Made by a program: the position numbers and the translations under genes. From JBBIND01 sp037444075 (lineage in GTDB: Bacteria > Acidobacteriota > Terriglobia > Bryobacterales > Bryobacteraceae): DNA of 14,725 nt. The notes beneath the pieces were generated by a model, which ran no database searches, had not been told where the DNA came from, and worked only from the letters and a program-made list of their open reading frames with translations. Location of the stretch: positions 1-14,725 of the forward strand of contig JBBIND010000088.1 in assembly GCA_037444075.1 (NCBI GenBank). The letters are read 5' to 3'. Below are positions 6,057-13,588 of the stretch, one piece after another (positions within the stretch are counted from its first letter, which is position 1; each line of letters opens with the position of its first letter).

Positions 6057-6134
6057 GTGTTCCTCCGAATCACTGGACGGGAAACAGTGTATTCGAAAAA
6101 CGAGCGAAGCGGGCTGGCAGGTTTCTGCGCAGCC

Positions 6135-6156
6135 TTGCCGCAGGGTGCTGCGGCAA
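6135..6156 (-). terminator. hairpin downstream of dnaJ
   Basis: TTGCCGCAG (6135-6143) and CTGCGGCAA (6148-6156) form a perfect 9-bp stem with a GGTG tetraloop, 32 bases after the dnaJ stop on the minus strand. A 12-bp palindrome, CCGGACGTCCGG (6174-6185), lies between it and the dnaJ stop. No U run follows, so this is a stable 3' end or weak intrinsic terminator of the hrcA-grpE-dnaJ operon, just before the promoter region of the Gfo/Idh/MocA gene. Confidence 0.5.
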
Positions 6157-6188
6157 TGGATGGAGTTGCGTGGCCGGACGTCCGGTGA

Positions 6189-7304
6189 TCAGGTAGCGAA
6201 GTAGTCCTTCACGCGATCCAGCAAGCCCTTTTCCTGAGGCTCGTTTTCAGCCGGCAGCGTGTCGCGGAGCCGCTCGAACAGTTCCTTCTGCTCGCGGCTC
6301 AGCTTGGCGGGGATGCGTACGTCCACCTTGACGCAAACGTCTCCTCGCCCGCGGGAGTTCACGTGCGGCACTCCCAGCCCGGTCAGGCGAAACTCATGTC
6401 CGCTCTGGGTACCCTCAGGAATCTTCAAGGACCGCAAGCCGTCGAACGTGAGGATCTCGACGTCCGTGCCGAGCGCTGCCTGCGCCACGTTGATGGGCAC
6501 AATGCAGTGCAGGTCATCGCCCTGGCGCTCAAACACGGCGTGCTCCTTCACGCGGAGCACTACGTACAGGTCCCCCGGAGGACCTCCGTTGATGCCTGGC
6601 TGGCCCTCGTGCGAGAGGCGCAAGCGTGTGCCGTCGTCCACTCCGGGAGGAATGTTCACGCGCAACTTCTTCTCCTGCCGCAGATACTTGTCCCCGCGGC
6701 AGAGCGTGCAGGCCTTTCGGATCAGTTTGCCGCTTCCACCGCACTGGGAGCACGTCCGGCGAATGGAAAGAAAGCCCTGCTGATAGAGCACTTCGCCGCG
6801 CCCACGGCAAACACTGCACGTAGTCAGCCCTTCGCCTGGTTCGGCTCCCGTTGCCTGGCAGCGCGTGCATTCCTCGAGCCGGGGCACCTGGATGTCCACG
6901 CTCTTGCCGAAGATGCAATCCTCGAATTCGAGCTCGAGATCGTAGCGGACGTCTTCGCCCCGCATCGCCCGCTGGCGGCGCCGGGCGCCCGTGCCGAACA
7001 GATCTCCGAAGCCGAAGAAGTCGCCAAGAATATCGCTGAAATCCGCAAAGATGGACGGGTCGAACCCGGCAGCGGCGCCCTGCACCCCGGAGTGCCCGTA
7101 GCGGTCATAGGCGGCGCGTTTCTGCGGGTCGCTCAGGACGCTGTAGGCTTCCGCGGCTTCCTTGAACTGCTCCTCAGCCTCGGCATTGCCGGGATTGCGG
7201 TCCGGGTGGTGCTTGAGGGCGAGTTTGCGGTAAGCAGTCTTCAGGCCCTGTTCGTCGACAGTCCGGCCAACGCCGAGAATTGCGTAATAATCTCGCTTTG
7301 CCAA
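6189..7304 (-). CDS. dnaJ: chaperone protein DnaJ (Hsp40)
   Basis: This full-length 371-residue type I DnaJ stimulates the ATPase of DnaK and delivers unfolded clients. The J domain (1-70) contains KRDYYAILGV and the essential HPD tripeptide (33-35). A G/F-rich linker follows (about 71-105: GDFFGFGDLFGTG). The cysteine-rich domain has four zinc motifs at 146 (CTRCQATG), 163 (CSVCRGRG), 185 (CSQCGGSG) and 199 (CTLCRGDK). All eight cysteines are present, but the first motif lacks the usual Gly after CxxC and the fourth ends in Lys instead of Gly. The two C-terminal beta domains follow (NIPPGVDDGTRLRLSHEGQPG). The start must be the TTG at 7304: an in-frame TGA lies nine bases upstream, and the protein begins exactly at the conserved KRDYY. 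No strong ribosome-binding site is visible. It is last in hrcA-grpE-dnaJ; dnaK is absent from the window. Confidence 0.96.
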   Translation of the reverse strand: MAKRDYYAILGVGRTVDEQGLKTAYRKLALKHHPDRNPGNAEAEEQFKEAAEAYSVLSDPQKRAAYDRYGHSGVQGAAAGFDPSIFADFSDILGDFFGFGDLFGTGARRRQRAMRGEDVRYDLELEFEDCIFGKSVDIQVPRLEECTRCQATGAEPGEGLTTCSVCRGRGEVLYQQGFLSIRRTCSQCGGSGKLIRKACTLCRGDKYLRQEKKLRVNIPPGVDDGTRLRLSHEGQPGINGGPPGDLYVVLRVKEHAVFERQGDDLHCIVPINVAQAALGTDVEILTFDGLRSLKIPEGTQSGHEFRLTGLGVPHVNSRGRGDVCVKVDVRIPAKLSREQKELFERLRDTLPAENEPQEKGLLDRVKDYFAT

Positions 7305-7346
7305 TCCGGTTCATGGCCCCCGGCGGGTGCCGAAGGCTTCGCCCAG

Positions 7347-7937
7347 CTAGGATGGTTTGACGGCCACGCGGACCATCGCCGGACGAAGTAATCTCCCCTT
7401 GAAATTGTAGCCTCGCTGAAGCTCGTCAAACACGCTGTGGTCTTCCGCTTCCTCAGTGGGCACGGTCTCAATTGCGTGATGGACGTTGGGATCAAAAGGT
7501 TTCCCCAGCGATTCGATGGGTTCCAACCCTTGCTTCTTAAGAGCGCTGAACAGGCGCTCGTAGATCAACGCGACCCCTTCGGCAAACTGGCCGCCCGCCG
7601 CATCCTCCGTGAAAGCGGACTTCAACGCGCGCTCAAAGTCATCCAGAATCGGCAACAGCGCGGAGACCGTATCCATCCCCGCCGATCCAATCGTCTCGGC
7701 GCGCTCGCGCTCGGCGCGTTTCCGGTAATTCTCAAATTCAGCCCGCTGCCTGAGCAAGCGGTCGAGCAATTCAGCCTTGTCGGTCAGCAACCTCTCGCGC
7801 TCCGCAACCACCGCCTCCAAATGAGAGGCGGGATCTAGAGAAGACTCCTGCTGTAGGCTATCCTCAACGTGTTCAGCAGCTTGCGGGTTGTCTTCAGATG
7901 CGTCTGTCTGACCTGTTTGTTTGATCTCTGTACTCAC
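7347..7937 (-). CDS. grpE: nucleotide exchange factor GrpE
   Basis: GrpE is the homodimeric exchange factor that releases ADP from DnaK. From the GTG at 7937 (VSTEIKQTGQ) the protein is 196 residues, the usual size. The frame stays open upstream to 8033 but would then overlap hrcA, and GAGAGAA just before 7937 supports the downstream start. The acidic, Gln-rich N-terminus is disordered, followed by a long coiled coil (HLEAVVAERERLLTDKAELL and onward). The family core comes next: RQRAEFENYRKRAERER, LLPILDDFERAL and GVALIYERLFSALKKQGL. The C-terminal beta domain ends in the signature FDPNVHHAIETVPTEE and GYNFKGRLLRPAMVRVAV. It lies 40 bases after hrcA and 42 before dnaJ, so the three are almost certainly one transcript. 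Confidence 0.95.
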   Translation of the reverse strand: MSTEIKQTGQTDASEDNPQAAEHVEDSLQQESSLDPASHLEAVVAERERLLTDKAELLDRLLRQRAEFENYRKRAERERAETIGSAGMDTVSALLPILDDFERALKSAFTEDAAGGQFAEGVALIYERLFSALKKQGLEPIESLGKPFDPNVHHAIETVPTEEAEDHSVFDELQRGYNFKGRLLRPAMVRVAVKPS

Positions 7938-7977
7938 TTCTCTCAGGTTAACAAACTCAGCCCGGACCTTGATGTCC

Positions 7978-9027
7978 TCAGCCAGGGATACTGCGCAGCG
8001 CGTGGCTGACATGCAGCACCGCTGACATGCCACGCTGATAGTTCATGCGCACCGGGCCGAGTACTGCGAACCGGGCGGAGAGTCCGGTCGGCAACGTGAT
8101 GCGGATGCCGATCAGAGACAACTGCTTCATGCTGGGATGGATATCGCCCAGGCCAACCTGCACTCCCAATTGGCCTTCAGGTTGTTCCAGGAATCTGTCC
8201 AGAAGTTGGAGGATCCGCTTCTTTTCCTCCAGCGTCCGGAACAGTTCCCGCAGTTTCTCGCGCGTCAGGTGCAGGTCGAGACCGGCCAGGTTGAATACAC
8301 CCTCGGCGTGGATTTCCGCCTCGCTGGCCAAATCCAGCAAGCCTTCACGCAGCAAAAGGTTCAGCCTGCGGAGCAGCGCGTCGTAGGCGGCCGTGGCCTG
8401 CTCCAAACGAAGACTCAACTCAGTCCGGATCTGGGTCAACGCCCATCCGGAGAAGTGCGTGTTGATGTAATTGCGGATGGAAGTGAGTTCGTGTTGCGCA
8501 AGTTGTTCGTTCAGTACGACGACCCGGTCCCGGACCACCTTGTCCCGGGTGACCAGAATCATGAGGACGCGGCGCTCACCCAAATCGAGCAGTTCCACCT
8601 GGTCCAGGGTCTGGGAGGAATCGGGGATGGCGGCGGCGATGCCGACTTCCTGGGTCATCTCCATCAGGATGCGGGAGGCGCGCTCCACGCGGTCAGCCAA
8701 ACCGCCGGCGCTGGCCAGATCCCTGCGCAGCCTCTCGATCTCATCCGCGAGAAGCCGCCCGGCATTCAGCGTCGCGACGAACAAGCGGAACGCCTTTTCG
8801 GTCGGCAATCGGCCTGCTGAAGTGTGGGGCTGAGACAGGTAGCCTTCATCCTCCAGCAACGCCATCACATTACGAATCGATGCCGCGCTAAGCCCCTTAC
8901 TGCCGGTGCGTGAAACGGCGCCCGAAGCCACCGGCTGTCCGGTGTCGATGTACGTCCTGACGATGGACTGCAGGATCTGGGCCGCACGCGGCGTCAAATC
9001 CGGCGCTGCTGTACTCAGTTCCGCCAA
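7978..9027 (-). CDS. hrcA: heat-inducible transcriptional repressor HrcA
   Basis: HrcA is the repressor that binds CIRCE operators and shuts off class I heat-shock genes, with its own folding dependent on GroEL. The 349-residue length is normal. The N-terminal winged helix (about 10-75) includes LTPRAAQILQSIVRTYIDTG, LSAASIRNVMALLEDEGYLS and the family block HTSAGRLPTEKAFRLFV. The remainder is the GAF-like and dimerisation region, ending with the conserved LGPVRMNYQRGMSAVLHV. The start appears to be TTG at 9027, with GGGAA nine to ten bases upstream; no in-frame ATG or GTG exists before the conserved LTPRA block. It leads the operon hrcA-grpE-dnaJ. No CIRCE (TTAGCACTC-N9-GAGTGCTAA) is seen upstream, so either the local operator has diverged or HrcA controls genes elsewhere. 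Confidence 0.95.
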   Translation of the reverse strand: MAELSTAAPDLTPRAAQILQSIVRTYIDTGQPVASGAVSRTGSKGLSAASIRNVMALLEDEGYLSQPHTSAGRLPTEKAFRLFVATLNAGRLLADEIERLRRDLASAGGLADRVERASRILMEMTQEVGIAAAIPDSSQTLDQVELLDLGERRVLMILVTRDKVVRDRVVVLNEQLAQHELTSIRNYINTHFSGWALTQIRTELSLRLEQATAAYDALLRRLNLLLREGLLDLASEAEIHAEGVFNLAGLDLHLTREKLRELFRTLEEKKRILQLLDRFLEQPEGQLGVQVGLGDIHPSMKQLSLIGIRITLPTGLSARFAVLGPVRMNYQRGMSAVLHVSHALRSIPG

Positions 9028-9077
9028 AATGCTATTCCCGCATTGGTATTTTAAGCGACCCGCGCGGGCTTCAGCAA
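9028..9077 (-). promoter_or_regulatory. hrcA promoter candidate with a short inverted repeat around the SD
   Basis: On the minus strand, TAAAAT (complement of 9048-9053) matches five of six -10 bases, and TTGCTG (complement of 9072-9077) is a weak -35 at 18 bp. Between the -10 and the TTG start lies an inverted repeat, AATGC-N7-GCATT (9028-9032 and 9040-9044), whose loop contains the GGGAA ribosome-binding site. It could act as an operator or as a small RNA hairpin affecting translation. Confidence 0.4.
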
Positions 9078-9129
9078 GCGCGCAGGGCAGGCACAGGCGC
9101 GCGATCGTCGTTCACTCCGTGTCACTGCT

Positions 9130-9152
9130 CCTCAGATATATCTCGCCTGAGG
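9130..9152. promoter_or_regulatory. inverted repeat in the divergent hrcA/GMC region
   Basis: CCTCAG (9130-9135) and CTGAGG (9147-9152) form a 6-bp inverted repeat around an AT-rich core (ATATATCTCGC). It lies about 41 bases before the GMC gene and roughly 100 before hrcA. A weak -10-like CATACT occurs at 9166-9171. A regulator binding site for the GMC gene is plausible, but no known operator is matched. Confidence 0.25.
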
Positions 9153-9192
9153 CTGCGATCTGGTCCATACTGGCAGAAACGGAGGCATGCTC

Positions 9193-12100
9193 ATGCTCTC
9201 GATGAACTGGGATGAAAGAAAATCTTTCTACGATTTCGCCGTTGTTGGTTCAGGCTACGGAGGCGCCATCAGCGCCGCCCGGCTTGCGACGGCGCGGCTG
9301 GACAGGCAGCTCTCAGTGTGCGTTCTGGAGCGCGGCAAGGAGTGGCCCGTGGGCGCCTTCCCGGACCGCCTGGAACAGGTCCTTGACGAGCGGCGCAGGA
9401 GTGGCAACCCTTTGGGACTCTATGAGTTCCTTACCTACCGGGACATCTCCGTCGTCAAAGGGAACGGCTTGGGCGGGACATCCCTTATCAACGCCAACGT
9501 GGCCATCGTGCCGGACCGCGAAGTGCTCAAGAGCGCGGGGTGGCCGGATTCGCTGGATCTCGACGCGTTGCTGCCGTACTTCCAGCGCGCGGTGTCTGTC
9601 CTGGCCGCCGGGCCGCATCCGCGTGCGCTGGAACTTGAGAAGGTTCAGGCCCTTGACCGGCGCGGGCTTCATCTCGGATTGCGAGCGCAGCCTCTGGATA
9701 TCGCGGTCAACTTCAGCATCGAAGGTCCGAATCCCCACGGCGTGCCGCAGACGCCTTGTATCGACTGTGGAGACTGCGTCACCGGCTGCAACACCGGCTC
9801 AAAGAACACGCTGGCCATGAACTACTTGCCCATGGCCCGCCGCGCAGGGGCGCACATTTTCACGCAGACCAAAGTGGAGTGGATCGAGAAATTGCCAAAC
9901 GGCAAGTGGCGCGTTCATGGACGGCGGTATCGCAACCGCCACTCGAGCGAGTCCTTTACGCTCGAGGCGGGAGCCTTGATTCTGGCCGCGGGCAGCATCA
10001 ACTCCACCGAAATCCTGATGCGCTCCGAATCCCGCGGGCTGCCTCTGTCTCCGGCGCTCGGCACGCGCTTTGGCGGCAACGGAGACTTCTTCGGTCTGGC
10101 GTACAACGGAGACCACCGGACAGACGTTCTGGGTTTTGGCAACCGGCCGGGCTCGCCGGGCGCGGCTCATGCCCCGGGGCCGAGCATTGTGGCCGCGCTG
10201 CGCTACAACGCCGCGGCGCCTGCCGAGCAGCGGTTCACGGTGGAGGATCTCGCCTTCCCGAGCGCGTATGTAGACGCCGCCCGCATGGTCTTTGCCGCCC
10301 TGCGTGGAGAAGATACCGACAGCGGAGACGAGGCCGAAGAGCGGCGCCGCATCGAGGCGGACCTGCGGCTGCACAGTCCGGTGCAGCCCGGCGGGGCGCT
10401 GAACCACTCGATGGTTTATCTGTGCATGGGCACTGATGACGCCCGCGGAACGATGGAATTCGAGACTCCCTGGTTTGAACCCGATGGCCGCATGAAAGTG
10501 GTTTGGAGCGAGGCCGGGAGCCTGCCCCTGTTCGCCAAGCTCAATGCGGAGTTGCGGCGTCATGCGCGGGCTCAGGGCGGCAGTTTCGTAGCCAACCCGA
10601 TGTGGGCGGTGTTCAATGCCCGTCATCTGATCACCGCGCACCCTTTGGGCGGGTGTCCCTTGGGCGATGATCCGGCTGCGGCTGTGGTGGATGAATACGG
10701 GCGCGTGTTCGCCTCCGACGGCTCGGTTCATGAGAATCTCTTCGTGGCGGATGGCGCGATTGTGCCGACCTCACTGGGTGTGAATCCGTTCCTGACCATC
10801 TGCGCTCTGGCTGAGCGGATTGTCGAGAGGAAGATCCGGCAACTCCAAGGTGAGCCTTACCCCGCGCCGCCGCCGGGCGGCATCGCGGGCGTCGACCCGC
10901 TCGAGGCTCCGGATTGGCCGGAGTCCCGCCTGGAGATGATCTTCCGCCGCGCTCCTTCGATGGGTCCGGACGTCATCCTCAACAGCGGCGCCCGGGGTAT
11001 CGATGTGCACCGGCGCCTGATTCGTAACGACGTTTTCTGGAAGGGCTTCTTCCCGCGCGGGCACGTGCTCAATGCGATGTCTGCGGCCATTTTCACGGGC
11101 TTCAAGAAGAGGTTCTTCAAACAGGACGGCAACTACGCCGGCGTCACCAGCGATACGGATGACCGCATACGGGCGCGAAACACCATCGAGGAGGTGGTCA
11201 TCAAGAAGCGGACCGGCGACCTGGAACCGGGCCGTTACCTGCTGCTGCGCTACGTGGACCCACCCTGGCAAGGCTTCTACGATGTGTTCCGCGTCGTGAA
11301 TGCGGATCTTATGATCGGCCGAGTCTACATGGGCGCTTACCCGAACGGACTGCGGCTGTTCACGTTTCCCATGACACGGCTTTATGGCTTCGATCAGATG
11401 ACGGTGGAGGATCACCGGCAACTCTACGCAGACGCCGCGGTGCCGTCCAAAGAGGATTTGCATGGGGTCTGGCGCATGGATGTGATTTCCAACGCCAACC
11501 AGGCGGGCGGTTTGGCGTACCTGGCCTTTGAATTGAAGCCTGACGGAAGGTTGGAAAGCCGCTACCGGTTGCTGGGTCTGCTGGAGGGCCTGGTAACCCC
11601 GCGTTTTCTCGCGAATCACTTCGAACTGCGCGACTTCACGCCCTTCCACGATGAGATCCGGAAGCTCGACGACAGGTTGATGATCGGCAAGTACGTGATG
11701 CCGTTGCCGCCTGCCGCGGCTGACCTGATGCCGGCCGCCTCGCTCGGCATGCTGCACGTTGAGGAGGCGCCCGGCGGCACCCGGCAGTTCGGCTTCTACT
11801 ATCTCCTGACGCGGGCGGACCAGCACACCCTGCCGGCCACCCCTCTGCTGCAGCCCTTGCTGGATGCGCACCTGCCGCACGGCGTCGGCATGACCTTTGA
11901 CGAAGAGATGGTGGGCTGGTATGCGCCTGGCGTCTCGGAAGCGTGGCCTCAGCGCCCCGCCGGGGCGGTCGACGCGAGTTTCAAGGTCCGGATGACGGTG
12001 GAAGATCTGAACGAGTTCATTGAGGGCGCAGCGCACGAGGCCCGCATGAGCGGTACGGTCTCGTTCGGGGATTTTGAGGGGCAGGGTCCGGCCAGTTTTC

Positions 12101-13545
12101 CGCTGGACGAAAGGCGGAGTTTGTTCAACTACCTCCGTGTCAACAGCGAGACGCTCGAGGCGGAGATGCGCTACCACCTCGAGTTCAGCACTCCCGAAGG
12201 GCGGCGCTTTGTTCTTCAGGGCACCAAGTACATGCAAAGGGACGCCTCGGGCGGAGTCCGCCTGCTGGCCGAAATCCTGAAGGATTACACCACGCTGTAT
12301 TGCGGCCTTTCCGAAGAAACGGAGAATGGCCGTCAGCCGCTCGGAGCAGCGTTGCTGGTCTTCCGTACCTTCGAAGATCCCGCCGCCGTGCTCAGTATGG
12401 CCGCCTTCCTGCGTTCTTTTCGCGTCACCGGCACGGACGACCCGCTGATCAAGCTCCGCGCGCAGATGCGTTTCATGGCCTTCACTGCCGCTTTCGTGCT
12501 GCGTGAGTACGATCCCTTGTCTCCGCCGGTGGGCGGCCTTGCCGAGGATGTGCGCGGCGAACTGCTGCGCGCCGCGGATTCGCCGGACTATTTCAGCACG
12601 CGTCCCACGCCGGAACTTCAGGCCGTTCTGCGGGATACGCCCGGACAACCCATCGAACAGTTGCTGAACCGGGGTGAGGTGCGCATCGATTTCGACAACG
12701 AACGCATCTACCGCGACAGCTTCTGGAAAGGGTCTTTCGCCAGGGACACGCTGCTTGGCTGGGAGGAGCGCATCCGGCAGGCAGCGCTGGGAAGCGCGGC
12801 GGGCACGACCGCGGCAGCCTTCGCCGGCGGCAGCTTCTGGAAGCGCTTTGACGCGCTCGAGGGCGGCGCCGCCACAGGCCATGTCGTGAATTACGAAATA
12901 CAGTCCTTGCCAGGCAAGCCGGTCGTGCGTGAAGTGGCGTACCCGGACAACGCGCGCCGCTATTTCCGGCAGGGCGACAAAATCCTGCTGTTGCGGTATC
13001 TGAATGAACCCTACAAGATCGTCTACGACGCCATCAAGATCATCGACGATCAGAACGCCATCGGTGTCATGCACTTAGGCGAGTTTCCGAACGGGTTTGA
13101 GTTTGCGGCATTCGTCATGGCCCGCCACAACTACCCGTTCGAGTTCATGTCGCTGGAAGACTTCCGCATGCTCTGGTCCCACGCTCGGGCGGCGAGACCG
13201 GAACCGCGTCAACTCTCGGGCGAGTGGCAAGGGCGGCTCATCTGGCTGACGCGGCCGAACATCAGTCTCCTGAACCAGTCCAATCCGGCGGTGATGGGCC
13301 TGCGGCTGGAGCCGTCCGGAGGCGGTGTGCGGTGCTCCTTCCGCTTTGGGCTGACAGGAAGCATGCTGGAGTCGGACATGGGGCAAGCGGAAACGCAGGA
13401 TGCGTTCCGCCTGCTGGGGTCAGGCACGCTTCTGGGACGGTGGAGCCTGCCGCCCGTCTCGCTGCCGCTCGTGGAAGGGTTGCAGGACTATCTGGAGGTC
13501 AAAGCAGGGCGCTTTGCCGTTCATTTCGTCCTAAAGCGTCCTTGA
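9193..13545 (+). CDS. giant GMC oxidoreductase (cholesterol-oxidase-like) with a duplicated C-terminal module
   Basis: The start is placed at ATG 9193, seven bases after GGAGG; ATG 9187 is too close to that site and 9202 is another option. The product is 1450 residues with no signal peptide. Residues 1-560 form a flavin-dependent GMC oxidoreductase of the cholesterol-oxidase type: FAD motif VVGSGYGGAISAARLA (17-32), VKGNGLGGTSLINANV, a cysteine cluster CIDCGDCVTGC (189-199), the active-site block AHPLGGCPLGDD (from 482, His 483), and GVNPFLTICALAERI (530-544). Such enzymes oxidise alcohols or sterols with O2 or another acceptor. The remaining 890 residues are not catalytic domains I know. A module at about 603-790 (FWKGFFPRGH, LLLRYVDPPW, YMGAYPNGLRLF) recurs at about 1165-1390 (FWKGSFARDT, LLLRYLNEPY, HLGEFPNGFEFA). 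Between them, 897-1036 resembles the beta-rich domain seen after some GMC proteins (MTFDEEMVGWYAPG to DYTTLYCGL). It probably shares an operon with the baeRF gene. Confidence 0.88.
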   Translation: MLSMNWDERKSFYDFAVVGSGYGGAISAARLATARLDRQLSVCVLERGKEWPVGAFPDRLEQVLDERRRSGNPLGLYEFLTYRDISVVKGNGLGGTSLINANVAIVPDREVLKSAGWPDSLDLDALLPYFQRAVSVLAAGPHPRALELEKVQALDRRGLHLGLRAQPLDIAVNFSIEGPNPHGVPQTPCIDCGDCVTGCNTGSKNTLAMNYLPMARRAGAHIFTQTKVEWIEKLPNGKWRVHGRRYRNRHSSESFTLEAGALILAAGSINSTEILMRSESRGLPLSPALGTRFGGNGDFFGLAYNGDHRTDVLGFGNRPGSPGAAHAPGPSIVAALRYNAAAPAEQRFTVEDLAFPSAYVDAARMVFAALRGEDTDSGDEAEERRRIEADLRLHSPVQPGGALNHSMVYLCMGTDDARGTMEFETPWFEPDGRMKVVWSEAGSLPLFAKLNAELRRHARAQGGSFVANPMWAVFNARHLITAHPLGGCPLGDDPAAAVVDEYGRVFASDGSVHENLFVADGAIVPTSLGVNPFLTICALAERIVERKIRQLQGEPYPAPPPGGIAGVDPLEAPDWPESRLEMIFRRAPSMGPDVILNSGARGIDVHRRLIRNDVFWKGFFPRGHVLNAMSAAIFTGFKKRFFKQDGNYAGVTSDTDDRIRARNTIEEVVIKKRTGDLEPGRYLLLRYVDPPWQGFYDVFRVVNADLMIGRVYMGAYPNGLRLFTFPMTRLYGFDQMTVEDHRQLYADAAVPSKEDLHGVWRMDVISNANQAGGLAYLAFELKPDGRLESRYRLLGLLEGLVTPRFLANHFELRDFTPFHDEIRKLDDRLMIGKYVMPLPPAAADLMPAASLGMLHVEEAPGGTRQFGFYYLLTRADQHTLPATPLLQPLLDAHLPHGVGMTFDEEMVGWYAPGVSEAWPQRPAGAVDASFKVRMTVEDLNEFIEGAAHEARMSGTVSFGDFEGQGPASFPLDERRSLFNYLRVNSETLEAEMRYHLEFSTPEGRRFVLQGTKYMQRDASGGVRLLAEILKDYTTLYCGLSEETENGRQPLGAALLVFRTFEDPAAVLSMAAFLRSFRVTGTDDPLIKLRAQMRFMAFTAAFVLREYDPLSPPVGGLAEDVRGELLRAADSPDYFSTRPTPELQAVLRDTPGQPIEQLLNRGEVRIDFDNERIYRDSFWKGSFARDTLLGWEERIRQAALGSAAGTTAAAFAGGSFWKRFDALEGGAATGHVVNYEIQSLPGKPVVREVAYPDNARRYFRQGDKILLLRYLNEPYKIVYDAIKIIDDQNAIGVMHLGEFPNGFEFAAFVMARHNYPFEFMSLEDFRMLWSHARAARPEPRQLSGEWQGRLIWLTRPNISLLNQSNPAVMGLRLEPSGGGVRCSFRFGLTGSMLESDMGQAETQDAFRLLGSGTLLGRWSLPPVSLPLVEGLQDYLEVKAGRFAVHFVLKRP

Positions 13546-13588
13546 CCGATTTCAAGAAGGGCTAATCTGGTAGGTAAGGAGGTACGGC

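Noticed and set aside
5190..7391. Long plus-strand frames (5190-6017, 6363-7391) opposite the Gfo/Idh/MocA and dnaJ genes
   Set aside because: Both are antisense to well-identified genes and match nothing I know.
10771..13074. 767-residue open frame on the minus strand inside the GMC gene
   Set aside because: It is the antisense shadow of a GC-rich coding region: rich in His, Arg, Gln and Val, no recognisable domain and no ribosome-binding site. The plus-strand frame has clear GMC motifs.
3525..13574. Shared word ATCTGGTAGG before uxuA (3525-3534) and baeRF (13565-13574), and ATCTGGT before the GMC gene (9158-9164)
   Set aside because: Distances to the start codons differ (63, 24 and 35 bases) and one copy adjoins the ribosome-binding site, so a common regulatory role is not supported; probably chance.
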